From the NCBI GenBank assembly GCA_038030265.1, contig CM075938.1, forward strand, positions 11,881,009-11,945,008: DNA of 64,000 nt, in the 5' to 3' direction. Made by a program: the position numbers and the translations under genes. This stretch comes from Corythucha ciliata (taxonomy: Eukaryota > Arthropoda > Insecta > Hemiptera > Tingidae). A model generated the notes under the pieces. That model was not told the origin of the DNA and did no database searches. It worked only from the letters and a program-made list of their open reading frames with translations. This document shows, in pieces, positions 10,693 to 22,115 of the stretch. The first letter of the stretch is position 1. Each line of letters begins with the position of its first letter.

Positions 10693-13600
10693 GCATTGTG
10701 TTACTAATTTATTATCCCCCTCCCTTTCTTGTGTGTGAAAAGCTCGGTTGTCTCTAAGGCCCATTATCCCCCACCAAGTGAAAAAATTGAAACCTTTTAC
10801 CAGTTTTCTGGATCCCTTTATTCTGTGGGCTATTTTGATATGGAGGGGATTGTGAAGGAACTCTGTGTTTGTTTTTTCGTGAGAAAATAGAAATGTTTTG
10901 CTCGTTTTACAACATCCAGAGTCTTTTAAGCTGTCGATTCCTCGATCTGAGAAAGATTGCCACCACCTCTACCTCAGCCTCATCTCTTCAAGCTTTCGGA
11001 TGGAGCTAGGGGCTTCGCAATGTTTTTACATTCAGTTGAAGGCTATCAAATAGTCGTAACCTGGTCATATTTATTCATTCATTCCCGCTCGTATTTTTCG
11101 AATCTTCTCGTAACACGTGGCTTGGTGTTGATTGTGTATTGCCTTAAAAGATGCGTGCACACCACTTCAACTTGAGGGATGATCTCAATTCGGTGCTTTT
11201 ATAGTCAAGGCAGTTTCTCTATTTTTGGGGTAAGTAGGAGCCCATCGCTTCAAAGAGCTTCGGGATCTAGTCGTTGATATGTTCAGATAAATCCCTCAGA
11301 CCACTGGATAAAGATGTAATAAGAGTTGATTGCTTCTTAATCTTGTACCAGATGGTCAGAGCCTTAGCCTCAAGAAATCGGAGAATTCTAAGGTTTTACG
11401 AAGACAGTGAAATTTGAGTTTGAGAATAGACAGGCCGCTCCGGTTAGTGCCAGTGATAGCTGCGAATTCTCTAGCACACCCTTACCCCTACTTACTGTAT
11501 ACCCTTACTTTTATAGTTTAATGGTTCCAATGTTATGAGAGGTGGCTGTCACGCCTTATGTTCACGGCTTCAAAGTTTCGTTGAATTGGAAGGATGTTGT
11601 CGATTTTCTGTTAAAATTTAATCAGCACCCCGTTATTTAAGCGCTCACTGTGGCAACACAGCTCAAGTTTTGATTCAGAATCCAAGTTGGTTTCTAAAGT
11701 TATCCGTGTATAATGGTGCAACAAGATTGAGATTATGACTTGTTTGGCTGGAATTCCACCCCAAAAAGAAGTTGGCGGATGATGAAGTTGCGCTTAGTAA
11801 ACAAATGAAAAAAATATTTACAGTTGTTCGCATCTGTTGCGCATTAATAACCATTCGTAAAAGTATCTTTCACAAGTACGTTTCAACTAAAAACGCGTCT
11901 TTTAATCCACAGTTTAACGCTTCCCTCAAATAGTATTATCAGGCTCGTGTTCCGCTAATACGTTTATTGTATAGGACATCAGTAATTGGTCCTACAACGG
12001 GTTAATTAGATGGCGAAACAATCCTCTTAAATCACAATTAATTATTCTGCATTTATAGAGCGTACCTTTTCAGTTCAATACTTTAAAAAATGTTCGGAGT
12101 ATACTTTTTTTTTTGAATTTCATTTTCGTCGATTAAAGACGATGATGAATAATAATTTGTGAAGAGCCGAATGATTAGAAAATGATTACAACGAGAAATA
12201 TCTTCCTCATTAATTTTTCTTAGTGTCAATTCTATTTCTTTTTTGTCTTTGATTCAATGCGTTTTCTCCCTCCCTTTTCTCCTTTTTTTTTTTTCAATAC
12301 CGAAGCGCTATAAGCCAATACGACATAACTTGTCACTCCAAATTTATGCCAACAGATGTATCTCGTCGAAACATCGTTCCACCCGTCACCCTCTCTTTAC
12401 CTAACCCATTTCTCTGGACAAACTAAAGCGTATCAAAATGTTTTATTTAAAAGTTACGAACAACGCTTCAAACTGTACTACTCTTGTTCTATAAATATAT
12501 CAAACCTAAAGAAGAAGCGACCAACTTCACGCATTCCTCCATTTAATATGTCACGCTAATGATTTCCCCGGCCCGTTTTTCATCGACACTAATTAATGTT
12601 CGAAAGAATTTCGCCACCGCCGTTCTTTTTTTTTTCTTTTTTTATGGATGTAATGGGAATATTTATAGACTTAATAGGATTCCAAATGCTCGCCGAGTGG
12701 TGGGAATGGAAAAAGAAATAAAACAATATGAATTGTAGGCCAAAAACGGTGGGGGGCGGGATGGAAGGTATTACTCTCAACCCGCCCCCCTCTTCCTTCA
12801 AGAGTGCTTTTCTTCAAAGGAATTGGAAATAAGTTTTTGAACGTATTGCGTTTTTTCGACGCATTGATAACACCCTAGCTCAAATAATGCTTGTGGCGAA
12901 GTTTTTTCAGATTTATGACTTTTCCCAGTTTCATTTATAAAACACTTGTAAGGGTGGGGGGGTGTGCGAAAAATTACAGTATAACGGAGAGAGAGAGTGA
13001 CTGTGTGAAAGAAAAATGAAAGGAAATTATCTTAAGAGAAGTTTCTCGCCTGCACCCTCCTGTTCTACTCGGTCCCTCTCTGTATATTTTAGAGGCTGAA
13101 AAGGTGCTTGCTCGGTAAGGCAATATTTGTTGAAATTGACGTAGCGGCTGGTAGCTGGATTGTGGTTCACTTATTTCCTTGGTTGCTTCGAAACTTTTCC
13201 TTCACGCCCTTTGAAACCTTACCCCCCCCCCCACTCCCTTGGGCAGCAAAAGGAAAAGGGGCACAAGCGATTGAAATTCCCGGGGCGTTCAATGTGAATA
13301 AAGTTTAGTTGAAATAACCTTTGCTGTGGTTGGGTGGTGAGGGGAAATCGCTTGGCATAAAACGGATAAAGTGCTCCTATACGCGGAGGGGGGGAATCAA
13401 CAAGTCGCGTTTTTTCTCTCTGTGACTGGTCGTGTCACGATTTTGTGTAGGTGTGCATGCCGAATGAACTTAAGTTCTACAGCTTATAGTCAGGTCCTCT
13501 TCCACCCCTTCTTCGTTTCTTTTCTCCGTGCCACTCCCAAGTTAATGGTTTTCTAGAAACGGGATTAGCTCTCGAAATCGAGAGTACCGCAGACATCAAT

Positions 13601-14613
13601 CACGCGAATGTTAGCAGAGGCGAGGTGTTGGTTGTTGACGAGTCTCGTCTCGGTCGCATACTTCATTCGTTCCAATTTGGATGCTATTCAACAAATTGGC
13701 TAACGAAACCAAATGCGAAAAGTTTCGGTGTAATGAATTAAAAAAGAGAAGTGAAAGAGGATGTGTGGACCTCGTATAATGGATCCTATTGACTGATATT
13801 TATACAAATAAGTTGGCTCTTGTTTACGAAGTAGTTGTGTGCATTCCAAGAGGGTTAATTTAAAATCACGTCAGGTTCACGGTGCCAAAACTTTTTTTAA
13901 AAAACATTTCTATTGTTTCACCGGAACGCAGGCAGTTAATTCATCCTGTGCGGTTTAGTTGGGCCTTGGGATTGTGACAGGGTAATAATACAAGGGAGGG
14001 GAGGTTGATATCTGTGAACTTCAAAACGTACTTGTTCCTTTTATTCAAGTTGACTATAGCTCAAACTTTAAATGAAGATGATAGGAATGTTTCGAGAATG
14101 ATTGTAATGTTAATACAATGTAGCCTCCTTGGGTCCTACGTCCTCGAGGCCATTTAATTTACCGATGGAGGAAAGCAAACAACACCTTGTATACCCAGTT
14201 GTTTAATTACTTACTCGATCCCCCGTGAAGTTTGGGGCGAGTTCATTATAGCCAGGAGGCGGCGCGCCCGTGGAAGGTAAAGCTGCCTTTGAGATGCTTG
14301 AATTACGCTCGCCATCTCGTTTATTTCTACGGGGTTTACTTCCGACGAGGTCATAACATGAGCCGGTCAAAAGCCTCACCTTCTGGTTTTCCCTGATCTC
14401 AAGTGTTTTGTTTGGAAAACTGTGAATAACTGCAGGAATCAGGCGGGGATTCCAAATTTTCTCAATGGAGGTGCTTGAGAAAAAAAAGTTTGCCGGTGAT
14501 GACCGGGACGTGGGACCTCGCTGCCACAGTGGCACTCAGTTTTCCATTGAATTATGAAGTAATTGGAGGTCAATGGGTCTCTATAAGATTGTTATTAGAG
14601 CCAGAGTCTGTGG
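10693..14613. other. Intronic stretch without recognised genes
   Basis: The stretch has T tracts (about 12284 and 12630), G/C homopolymers (about 12955, 13223, 13386) and a short GA repeat near 12990. The minus-strand open frame at 14203-14535 (110 codons) has no recognisable domain and is not called as a gene. Confidence 0.45.
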
Positions 14614-15113
14614 GTGTCGCTGTTATACTCCGGTTTGCCCCCTCCTAGATTCGCGCTTGGTATGAGAACCCGAGTCCGACTGTTCGGTATATGATATCTG
14701 GCCTGGCATACGGGGATCCAGGACGGCTGCATTACAAATGAAAATTGTCACCATATAGGATTGCACAAGCTGGTTGGTATTCCAAAGACGTTAGCGAAGC
14801 ACGGAAGCTTCGACATATCCCTAGCACGGGAGAAATCCCTTGAAAACTTCAATCTCTGACCAATTGTAAAGTGTACAGGTCACAAAAGAGAGAGGAAGAC
14901 TTTTGGAGTGTGAGAAAGAGGGATAGTGTGAGAGAGAGAGAGATAAAAAAAAGGTTATTCCTGAGATAGGAACGTGAGTTAGGACCCTCTTTACTTGAGA
15001 ACTGACTTTTTCTGCTTAATTCAATTCCTGATGGGAACGGAAAAATAAATAGTTGAATTAAATAAAAGTCACTTCCCCGGCGTTTCGGAGAAGTTTTATC
15101 ATTAATTAATTGC
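14614..15113. repeat. 500 bp direct repeat, copy 1
   Basis: This segment is identical, as far as I compared by eye, to 19097-19596. It has the same length and orientation, starting GTGTCGCTGTTATACTCC and ending CATTAATTAATTGC. The copies are 4,483 bp apart. I see no TG..CA ends of retroviral type and no matching short duplication outside the pair, so an LTR reading is not supported. It could be a duplicated fragment of a retroelement, a recent segmental duplication or an assembly effect. Confidence 0.85.
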
Positions 15114-15289
15114 AACATTTTTAGTGCATTTCATTCTGAAAAATGCACTATTGGTCTCGTCGTGATGGTGGCAAACATGGGTCACGTCATGTTTTTTTCA
15201 CGTTTCAGAACCTCTAGAACACGAATTCAGTGGTCTCCGGAATTCATATATATATAATATATTTCTTATATATATTTTATATTTATATA
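15114..15289. other. AT-rich flank of the transposon
   Basis: It contains a small hairpin (AGTGCATTT paired with AAATGCACT near 15123-15149) and a TA-rich tract at 15246-15289 that provides the TA insertion site. No gene is seen. Confidence 0.5.
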
Positions 15290-15924
15290 CAGGGTGGTTC
15301 GGGATAAGTGTGACAAAAATTTATGGCTAAAACTACGTCAAAAGTGGAGTAGAATGCGACCTTCGCGGATGTCCTACCTTCATTTTCCTAGGAGTTATGA
15401 TTTTTTTAGTGTTTTTATTTCCTAACTGAATTTGCTCCAGAAAAACGTAGATTGCTCGACTTCGGTTACGATTTCCTAAAAAAGTGACCACAGTTTCGAA
15501 ACTATGGAAGATTTCCCGTGCAATGATTGTCATTACATTGTTCAAAAGCATCACCAACCACTAGAGATCTGACATTTTTCCAACGAAATTCAAAAAATCT
15601 CAAATTCTGTGGGCTAGAAAATCATATGCTATTTCCAGACGGTTACCTGAAACGTCTGGCCAAGTATCACAAAAACTTGCCCAGTGTCTGAGCTTTCCAA
15701 TGGTGCCCTCACGATCCAAATCATCAATCTCCTTCGACACAAAAAATCCCTTTTTAGATAAAAAACCGTGAGTTTTATGTTTCCAAAATGTCAACTGTTT
15801 TAAATTTTCCGGCAGCCATTTTCCTTCGTTTTCATCTTCTTCTTATTGAGATGTGTCAGAAACTGATAATTTTATGATTTTTTAGTAGGACCAGCTCATT
15901 TGCGTTCTCTCCTCCCCCACCGCC
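15290..15924 (+). repeat. Left terminal inverted repeat of the mariner-superfamily element
   Basis: It pairs collinearly with 17343-17977. On the reverse strand it contains a 64-codon open frame at 15600-15794, including the string GTIGKLRHWASFCDTWPDVS. A near-identical frame appears in the other arm at 17472-17666. Sequence homology between this arm and the arms of the 6282 foldback extends to the KLR..SFCD region. Confidence 0.8.
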
Positions 15925-16102
15925 ACTACCTATTTGTGAGCCTTGTTAAATTCTCTTTATTTTCGTTGATCAATAAAATAAGGTACTCATGAATTCAAGA
16001 ATGAATTTAACTTTTCACTCTTCTCATTCATCATAGTTTAAATAAGAACTTACTATGGAAAATTCAAGCATAACTTTTATAATTGGAAAAAATTAAAAAA
16101 AA

Positions 16103-17220
16103 CTATGAATAATTTTCAAAATGACCACCTCGATTTCTAAGGCATGCTCTAGCTCTCTTTCGCATGGCTCTCACTGTCACGCGCGTAGAGAGATTTTCCC
16201 TCAGCTTTTGGGCGGCGACTGTAATTCTCTCCTTCAACTGGTCGACGTCATAAATGGGTACGGAATAGACTTCTTGTTTCAAAAATCCCCATACATAAAA
16301 ATCCAGAGGTGTGAGATCGGGAGACCTTGGAGGCCATGGAATAACTCTCCTCGACCAATCCACTCTCTGAAATTTTCATTTTCATTGAGCCACCGTCTCA
16401 CGTTAATTGAATAGTGCGCGGGAGCTCCGTCCTGCAGAAATTACCATTAAAATTGAAAATAGCAAGAATTTTTCTGAAATACCTGTTGAAAAATAAGATT
16501 GGCGCGTACCCCTAATGGTACATCTTCAAGCAGACCGTTTAATTCATTTTCGAGGAATGCCAGGTACATCGACCCCGTTAAGGTGCCTTCGAAAAATTTT
16601 GGACCAATTAGGAGGTTACCAATCACGCCAGCCCAAACGTTAACTGAGAATTTCCTTTGGAAGGAATTTTCCCGGGTCGCATGGGGGTTTTCGTCAGACC
16701 ACGAATGGCAATTGTGAAAGTTGAAAACACCCTCCCGAGTGAATTGTGACTCGTCCGTCCACAGAATTTTTTGGAAAAAATTTCTCTCCTCTCGATCTCT
16801 TTGTAGGAGCAAGTTACAAAACTGCTCCCTTCGCACGAAGTCGCCGGGTTCTAGGCCTTGCACAGGCGTAAAGTGGTAAGGCCGAAAGTCGTACTTATGA
16901 AGCGCCGTCAAAACCGTTTTGTGGGAAACTCCCAGTTCCCGCCCCATCGTTCGGGTACTTACTGTAGGCTCTTCCTCTACTCTATTCAGTATGTAATCAT
17001 CGATTTCGTCCCTCACAGGCGCCTGTGCCTCCCGTGACCTCCGCTGAACCCCGCCAGTCTCTAGAAGGCGCTGATGTAAGCGCGTGAACGCAGCAGCGCT
17101 GGGTACACGACGATTTGGATATCGAGCTCGATACTCCACCTGAGCAGCACGAGCACTGCACCCACAGTACCCGTAAACGAGGTGCATTTCGACGTATTCT
17201 CTCACAGTGAATTCAGCCAT
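16103..17220 (-). pseudogene. DUF4817/Tc3-like DDD transposase, frameshifted
   Basis: Translation from the Met at 17220 gives MAEFTVREYVEMHLVYGYCG. It then runs through a helix-turn-helix region (residues about 3-56, DUF4817-like) and a second HTH (about 75-110). The first catalytic Asp is in ILWTDESQF (residue about 156). The second lies in DGAPAHYS just after position 16431, and the third in SPDLTPLDF. The frame is interrupted twice. A 51 bp segment at 16432-16482 carries an in-frame stop but has GT..AG ends. About 80 bp further on, near 16350-16355, one base appears to be missing, shifting the frame before IPWPPRSPDL. The reading ends at GGHFENYS. Total length would be about 355 residues, normal for the family. 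An upstream in-frame Met at 17253 exists, but the family start fits 17220 better. The copy is probably inactive. Confidence 0.85.
16432..16482 (-). other. Possible 51 bp intron inside the transposase
   Basis: On the minus strand the segment starts GTATTTCAG and ends TTTCTGCAG. It sits between FQQ and DGAPAH, and its removal joins these motifs as in relatives. It contains an in-frame TAA, so unspliced RNA would truncate the protein before the second catalytic Asp. It may be a real minimal intron or a small insertion that happens to have GT..AG ends. Confidence 0.6.
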
Positions 17221-17342
17221 TTTTACGGAAATTGCACTCACAGATGCGTTCAACAGTAGAGAGTCGACCGTTTTTCAAGTTTGAGGCCATGTTTTGTGAG
17301 ATAGGTTCAACTCTAAACTGGGTTCACCAATACTTTATGAAC

Positions 17343-17977
17343 GCGGCGGGGGAGGAGAGAAAGCAAATGAGCAGGTCTTGCTAACAAATCATAAAATTAT
17401 CAGTTTCTGACACATTTCAAGAAGAAGAAGATGAAAACGAAGGAAAATGGCTGCCGGAAAATTTAAAACAGTTGACATTTTGGAAACATGAAACTCACGG
17501 TTTTTTATCTAAAAAGGGATTTTTTGCGTCGAAGGAGATTGATGATTTAGATCGTGAGGGCACCATTGGAAAGCTCAGACACTGGGCAAGTTTTTGTGAT
17601 ACTTGGCCAGACGTTTCAGGTAACCGTCTGGAAATAGCATATGATTTTCTAGCCCAAAGAATTTGAGATTTTTTGAATTTCGTGGGAAAAATGCCAGATC
17701 TCTAGTGGTTGGTGATGCTTTTGAACAATGTAATGACAATCATTGCACGGGAAATCTTCCATAGTTTCCGAAACTGTGGTCACTTTTTTAGGAAATCGTA
17801 ACCGAAGTCGAGCAATCTACATTTTTCTGGAGCAAATTCAGTTAGGAAATAAAAACACTAAAAAAACCATAACTCCTAGGAAAATGAAGGTAGGACTTCC
17901 GCGAAGGTCGCATTCTACTCCACTTTTGACGTAGTTTTAGCCAAAAAGTTTTGTCACACTTATCCCGAACCACCCTG
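17343..17977 (-). repeat. Right terminal inverted repeat of the mariner-superfamily element
   Basis: It is the inverted partner of 15290-15924, ending in CACCCTG next to TA. The outer 200 bp differ from the left arm at only a handful of positions. The inner edge at GGAGGAGAGAAAGCAAATGA matches the left arm's TCATTTGCGTTCTCTCCTCC with one change. Confidence 0.8.
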
Positions 17978-18013
17978 TATTTATATATTTATAATATTAT
18001 GGCCGTTTTCTTA

Positions 18014-18835
18014 TTAGCACGATAACGCTCGAAGAAATTAGTTTAGCGGAACGCGCTTTGGCACAAAAATCAGTAGTCATAAGACACCGGTCGGTATTGC
18101 ATTTGGGCCAAATCGGTCAAGGTGGAGGGGGGGAAAATCGGGCTTGAAGTCGTCAAAAAATCACTAAAAATCACCAGTTGATTCTAGAAGCATCATATTC
18201 GGTACGTATACTTCATGTTAGACTAGCCTTTGATTCCCATTTTAATTTTTTGAAAAAGTCAAAGGGGAGGGGGTGGTGCCCCCGGGTGGAAGTAAGTGTG
18301 TGGTCTTGTTAGCACGATAACTCTCGTAGAAATTAATTTAGCGGAACACGCTTTATCTAAAAAAATCAGTAGTCATAAGACACCGGTCGGTATTGCATTT
18401 GGGCCAAATCGGTGAAGGAGGTGGGGGGGAAAATACGGCTTGAAATGATCAAAAAATTACTAAAAATCACCAGTTGATTCTAGAAGCATCATATTCAGTA
18501 CGTATACTCCATGTTAAAGTAGCCTTTGATTCCAATTTTAATTTTTTGAAAAAGTCGAGGGGGAGGGGGCGATGTCCCCGGGGTGGAAGTAAGTGTGAGG
18601 CCTTGTTAGCACGATAACTCTCGTACAAATTAATTTAGCGGAACGCGCTTTGGCACAAAAATCAGTAGTCATAAGGCCCCGGTCGGTATTGCATTTGGGC
18701 CAAATCGGTCAAGGTGGAGGGGGGAAAATAGGGGTAGAAATGGTAAAAAAATCACAACAAATCACCAGTTGATTCCAGAAGCATTATATTCGGTATGATG
18801 ATTCCATTTTGAAATAGCCTTTGATTCCTTTAAGT
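18014..18835. repeat. Tandem repeat, 295-297 bp unit, 2.8 copies
   Basis: The motif TTAGCACGATAAC recurs at 18014, 18309 and 18606, and each unit continues collinearly. The order is GGAACGCGCTTT, then CAGTAGTCATAAG, then GGTCGGTATTGCATTTGGGC, then CACCAGTTGATTC. Each unit has a G-rich segment. The third copy is truncated around 18835. Units differ by scattered substitutions, so this is an old short satellite array lying just outside the mariner-superfamily element. No coding potential is seen. Confidence 0.9.
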
Positions 18836-19096
18836 TCAGCTTAAGCAAACCCGGCAGCAAACAGTACGAGGGAGGGTCAAACATAAACGAAACAAATCAT
18901 GGTCTCAACATTACTACTTCTGGGACGGCTTAGGGTATCCGTATACAAAATGAAATGCACTCTTTCCGACCGCCAGCTGCTGGAGCGAATTTTTTTTTTT
19001 TTTTTCTGTTTTATACCCAGTGAGGCTAAAAACGATATTTCGGTCGAAATATTCTGTTTCCAGTGCCAGAGAGAAAAACTTGATTCTGGGGATAGT
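18836..19096. other. Spacer between tandem repeat and second 500 bp copy
   Basis: It includes a T tract at about 18991-19006 and the palindromic CGATATTTCGGTCGAAATAT near 19033. Reverse translation through the T tract continues into the adjacent 500 bp repeat as an open frame (18877-19215), which suggests a retroelement-derived fragment. No domain is recognisable. Confidence 0.4.
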
Positions 19097-19596
19097 GTGT
19101 CGCTGTTATACTCCGGTTTGCCCCCTCCTAGATTCGCGCTTGGTATGAGAACCCGAGTCCGACTGTTCGGTATATGATATCTGGCCTGGCATACGGGGAT
19201 CCAGGACGGCTGCATTACAAATGAAAATTGTCACCATATAGGATTGCACAAGCTGGTTGGTATTCCAAAGACGTTAGCGAAGCACGGAAGCTTCGACATA
19301 TCCCTAGCACGGGAGAAATCCCTTGAAAACTTCAATCTCTGACCAATTGTAAAGTGTACAGGTCACAAAAGAGAGAGGAAGACTTTTGGAGTGTGAGAAA
19401 GAGGGATAGTGTGAGAGAGAGAGAGATAAAAAAAAGGTTATTCCTGAGATAGGAACGTGAGTTAGGACCCTCTTTACTTGAGAACTGACTTTTTCTGCTT
19501 AATTCAATTCCTGATGGGAACGGAAAAATAAATAGTTGAATTAAATAAAAGTCACTTCCCCGGCGTTTCGGAGAAGTTTTATCATTAATTAATTGC
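19097..19596. repeat. 500 bp direct repeat, copy 2
   Basis: This is the same sequence and orientation as 14614-15113. The boundaries are sharp on both sides: the preceding GGGGATAGT and following CAATAAAG are not shared with copy 1. It includes a GA-rich segment (near 19415) and the TTAATTAATT end. Confidence 0.85.
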
Positions 19597-21829
19597 CAAT
19601 AAAGCGACCTCATCGTCGGTTGCTTTCCTCCTGAGCTTAGCCATTGCCCAGTGTTCGTGCCCGGATACCGAGGTACTGTAGACGTGTTCTGAAAGTGTCC
19701 GAGTTGGCCGAGCCTGTGGAGAGAGAGACGGAAGAAGGCGTTGGAGCCCATTTCCGTTTATCCCCTAAGGATTCTATCCATCCATCAGACAAAATTCTTC
19801 CCTTCCCAGGTGGAGATTCCTTTTGTCTCCATCCATCAGGAGACAAAATTTATAGCATCAGCTAAAATGTTTTTGTCTGGATATCCAAGCTTTAAAATCC
19901 CCAGTTATACTGTGAATTCCTGAGTGTGGACTGTGGATCGAGTTGGGAGAGTGAAGGGCGTAAAAGTTTGCTATTAATAACCGAAAGGTCTCTTCTTCCC
20001 TTCACTTTTTCCCTATAAACCCCCTATATTCCCTTCTCTTACCTGTCCAGATAAAATATTGATCACCAGTTACGATTATTCCATTTCCCCCCTCACTTTT
20101 AACTGTTCGCGCTCTCTCGCAGCCTCACTCGTCTTATTTCGGTTGAACATATTCCCTTGCCACACTATTAAGATTTATGATCTGCGGTCCTATCGAATTT
20201 ATCCTCCTGGACCATATCTCTCTTCTCCCCTCTCCGTGTTATTAGGGCAATATTCGTTTAGGGTTCCTGTCCAGTTTAACTCCACGTGCATGCTTACGAC
20301 CTTAACCACATAAACTTGTAATTTGCTCTGTAGACCTACCATTCTATTTAGGGGGGAAGCTCGATGCTGTTGGAGGGAGACAAAGGATAAAAAATAGATA
20401 TTTAATAAATAACCCGTCTATTTATTGAGCGAATCACTCCCTTCCTTGTTATCCGTTCAGATGGATCTCAAAACTTATCTCTTGTTTGGGCTTGGGGCAT
20501 GACATGGCTTTTGAGCGAAGCGAACCTGTCCCCGTGGGAAAGGAGAGAGAGTGAGAAATGGATGTAAAACGGGAAATAAATGAGAAGCGTGGGGCCTGGA
20601 GAGGGAGGTGACTGGTTGGTCCTGCCGGCCGTTACAATAGGTTGATGAATATGCACAATGGGGTTAATGCTTCAACTCTTTTATTTAGGAACTTTGTGAT
20701 GGTGGTTAGGGGGGGGGGAGTGTTGTGTTTGAATTAAATAACGCGGTGATAGATAAGGACAATTTAAATGGGCGGTGCGAAGGGCTTCAGAAAGGTAACC
20801 AAAATAATTTTAAAACTATAGTTAATACAGATTTTCGTTGCTTTTTTCTCATTTTCAAGGCAATCTATTAATATTTATTGCAAAGTTTCCCTGCACTTAG
20901 GCTTTTTATGGACACATTCAAGAAAGTTAGGACCCCTCCCCCCTCGCACGAAAGTCTTGAGGTTTAACTTTTCGCTATAACTTCCGATTTCTTCATTGTT
21001 TCATTTTTTTTAATGCTGTCGACTTCTTTTGTTCCTTCTCTCTTCCTGAGCAGACAATGTGAGTTTGGTTTCTATGGTCTTATTTAAACTGAATGTTAAA
21101 GTGGCGCATATATATCATGTGGAAACAGCAGGTACACTAGGCCAACTCCATACGTCATTGTTACGAATTGAATGATTAATTCTGTACATCCCAGATGAAT
21201 ACTCATGAAGGAAAGCGGAATTATACGAAAACCCACAATCTAATTCTGATATTAATGATAGTGATTTGGGAGAGGGGTGAGAGGAGGCATTATTAATGCA
21301 TTACCGTTGGTTGTTAAGATATAGGGGCAATATAGGAAGAGAGTATCATTGTGTCCAGCGGGTGCTCTCCACGGACCCACCGTAATCGTTATTATCAATC
21401 ATTCCTGCAGCTTTCGTGGATGTTCGGTTCGACGTAAACGATCCACTTCAGCAAATGAAATCCTGGAATGCAACTAGGCGTTAGCTGGATGTGGTGGGGT
21501 GTGGCCAAGGTACACGAGCACTTAACTCAGGGAACACACTTTAGAGTGTGTCCTTTGAAATATCCTCTAATGATAAGGGGATAATAAATAATAGAGTTTC
21601 ATCCCTGGGAAATAGCAAAAGTCACCCTAGAAGCAGTAAATCTTACCCTTAGATCCAAGAACTATACATCTACTGATCCTCAAACATCTATTGATCCTCA
21701 AAGTATGGGTAAAACCCGTATTCATGAACGCTCCTTGAGGCTTTTTTGAGCTAAGGAACGGTTGGGGACAGTTTTGACGACAAATTCATCTCGTCTGACG
21801 AATAGCCGAAAAATTTGTCATTTTGGAGC
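19597..21829. other. Intronic stretch without recognised features
   Basis: Apart from a G tract near 20709 and the small palindrome GGAACACACTTTAGAGTGTG (about 21530-21553), I see nothing that can be supported. Short frames are of biased composition. Confidence 0.45.
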
Positions 21830-22115
21830 TAAATATCTGCGAAATTGGAAGTTCCTCGGTTGAATGTCCGCGAAATCGCTAGTTCCTGGTATTGATTTTC
21901 GCGAAATTGCAAGTTTCGGGGCCTTTTTTTTTAGCGACCGCAGAACCAGAGTTAACCATCCCCAACAGTGCCCGAATCATGTGCAAATAATGCCACGAAA
22001 TTGCATCATGTTTCAGCTGAAAATAAGCGGAATTGCCTCACTTTTGGCTAAAAATCTGTCAAATCGCATGTCGGGCGTAAATTTTCACGAAATTGCTTGT
22101 TTCTGGTCTTCATTT
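21830..22115. repeat. Degenerate ~30 bp minisatellite built on GCGAAATTGC
   Basis: Related strings recur: CTGCGAAATTGGAAGTTCC, CCGCGAAATCGCTAGTTCC, TTCGCGAAATTGCAAGTTTC, CCACGAAATTGCATCATG and TTCACGAAATTGCTTGTTTC. Spacing is roughly 30-60 bp. The core resembles the GCGAATTAGCG units found at 39700-41285 and 61140-62550, so it may be an older branch of the same repeat. Confidence 0.55.

Larger units (their letters stand above)
15290..17977 (-). mobile_element. Tc1/mariner-superfamily transposon with ~635 bp terminal inverted repeats and DUF4817-type transposase
   Basis: The element is flanked by TA (15288-15289 and 17978-17979). It begins CAGGGTGGTTCGGGATAAGT and ends with the inverted form. 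The inverted repeats run about 15290-15924 and 17343-17977 and differ at few positions, so the copy is fairly young. Between them a minus-strand transposase is readable but disrupted. The TA duplication and DDE/D transposase place it in IS630-Tc1-mariner. The spacing of the second and third catalytic residues (about 41-42) and the DUF4817-like N-terminus separate it from classical mariner (DD34D). Most Tc1/mariner elements have far shorter terminal repeats. Confidence 0.88.

Noticed and set aside
18014..18835. CRISPR-like or coding repeat
   Set aside because: Units are nearly 300 bp and contiguous without spacers, with stops in all frames.
14614..19596. LTR retrotransposon with 500 bp LTRs
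   Set aside because: There are no TG..CA ends, no flanking duplication, no primer-binding or polypurine site that I can see, and no gag/pol between the copies.
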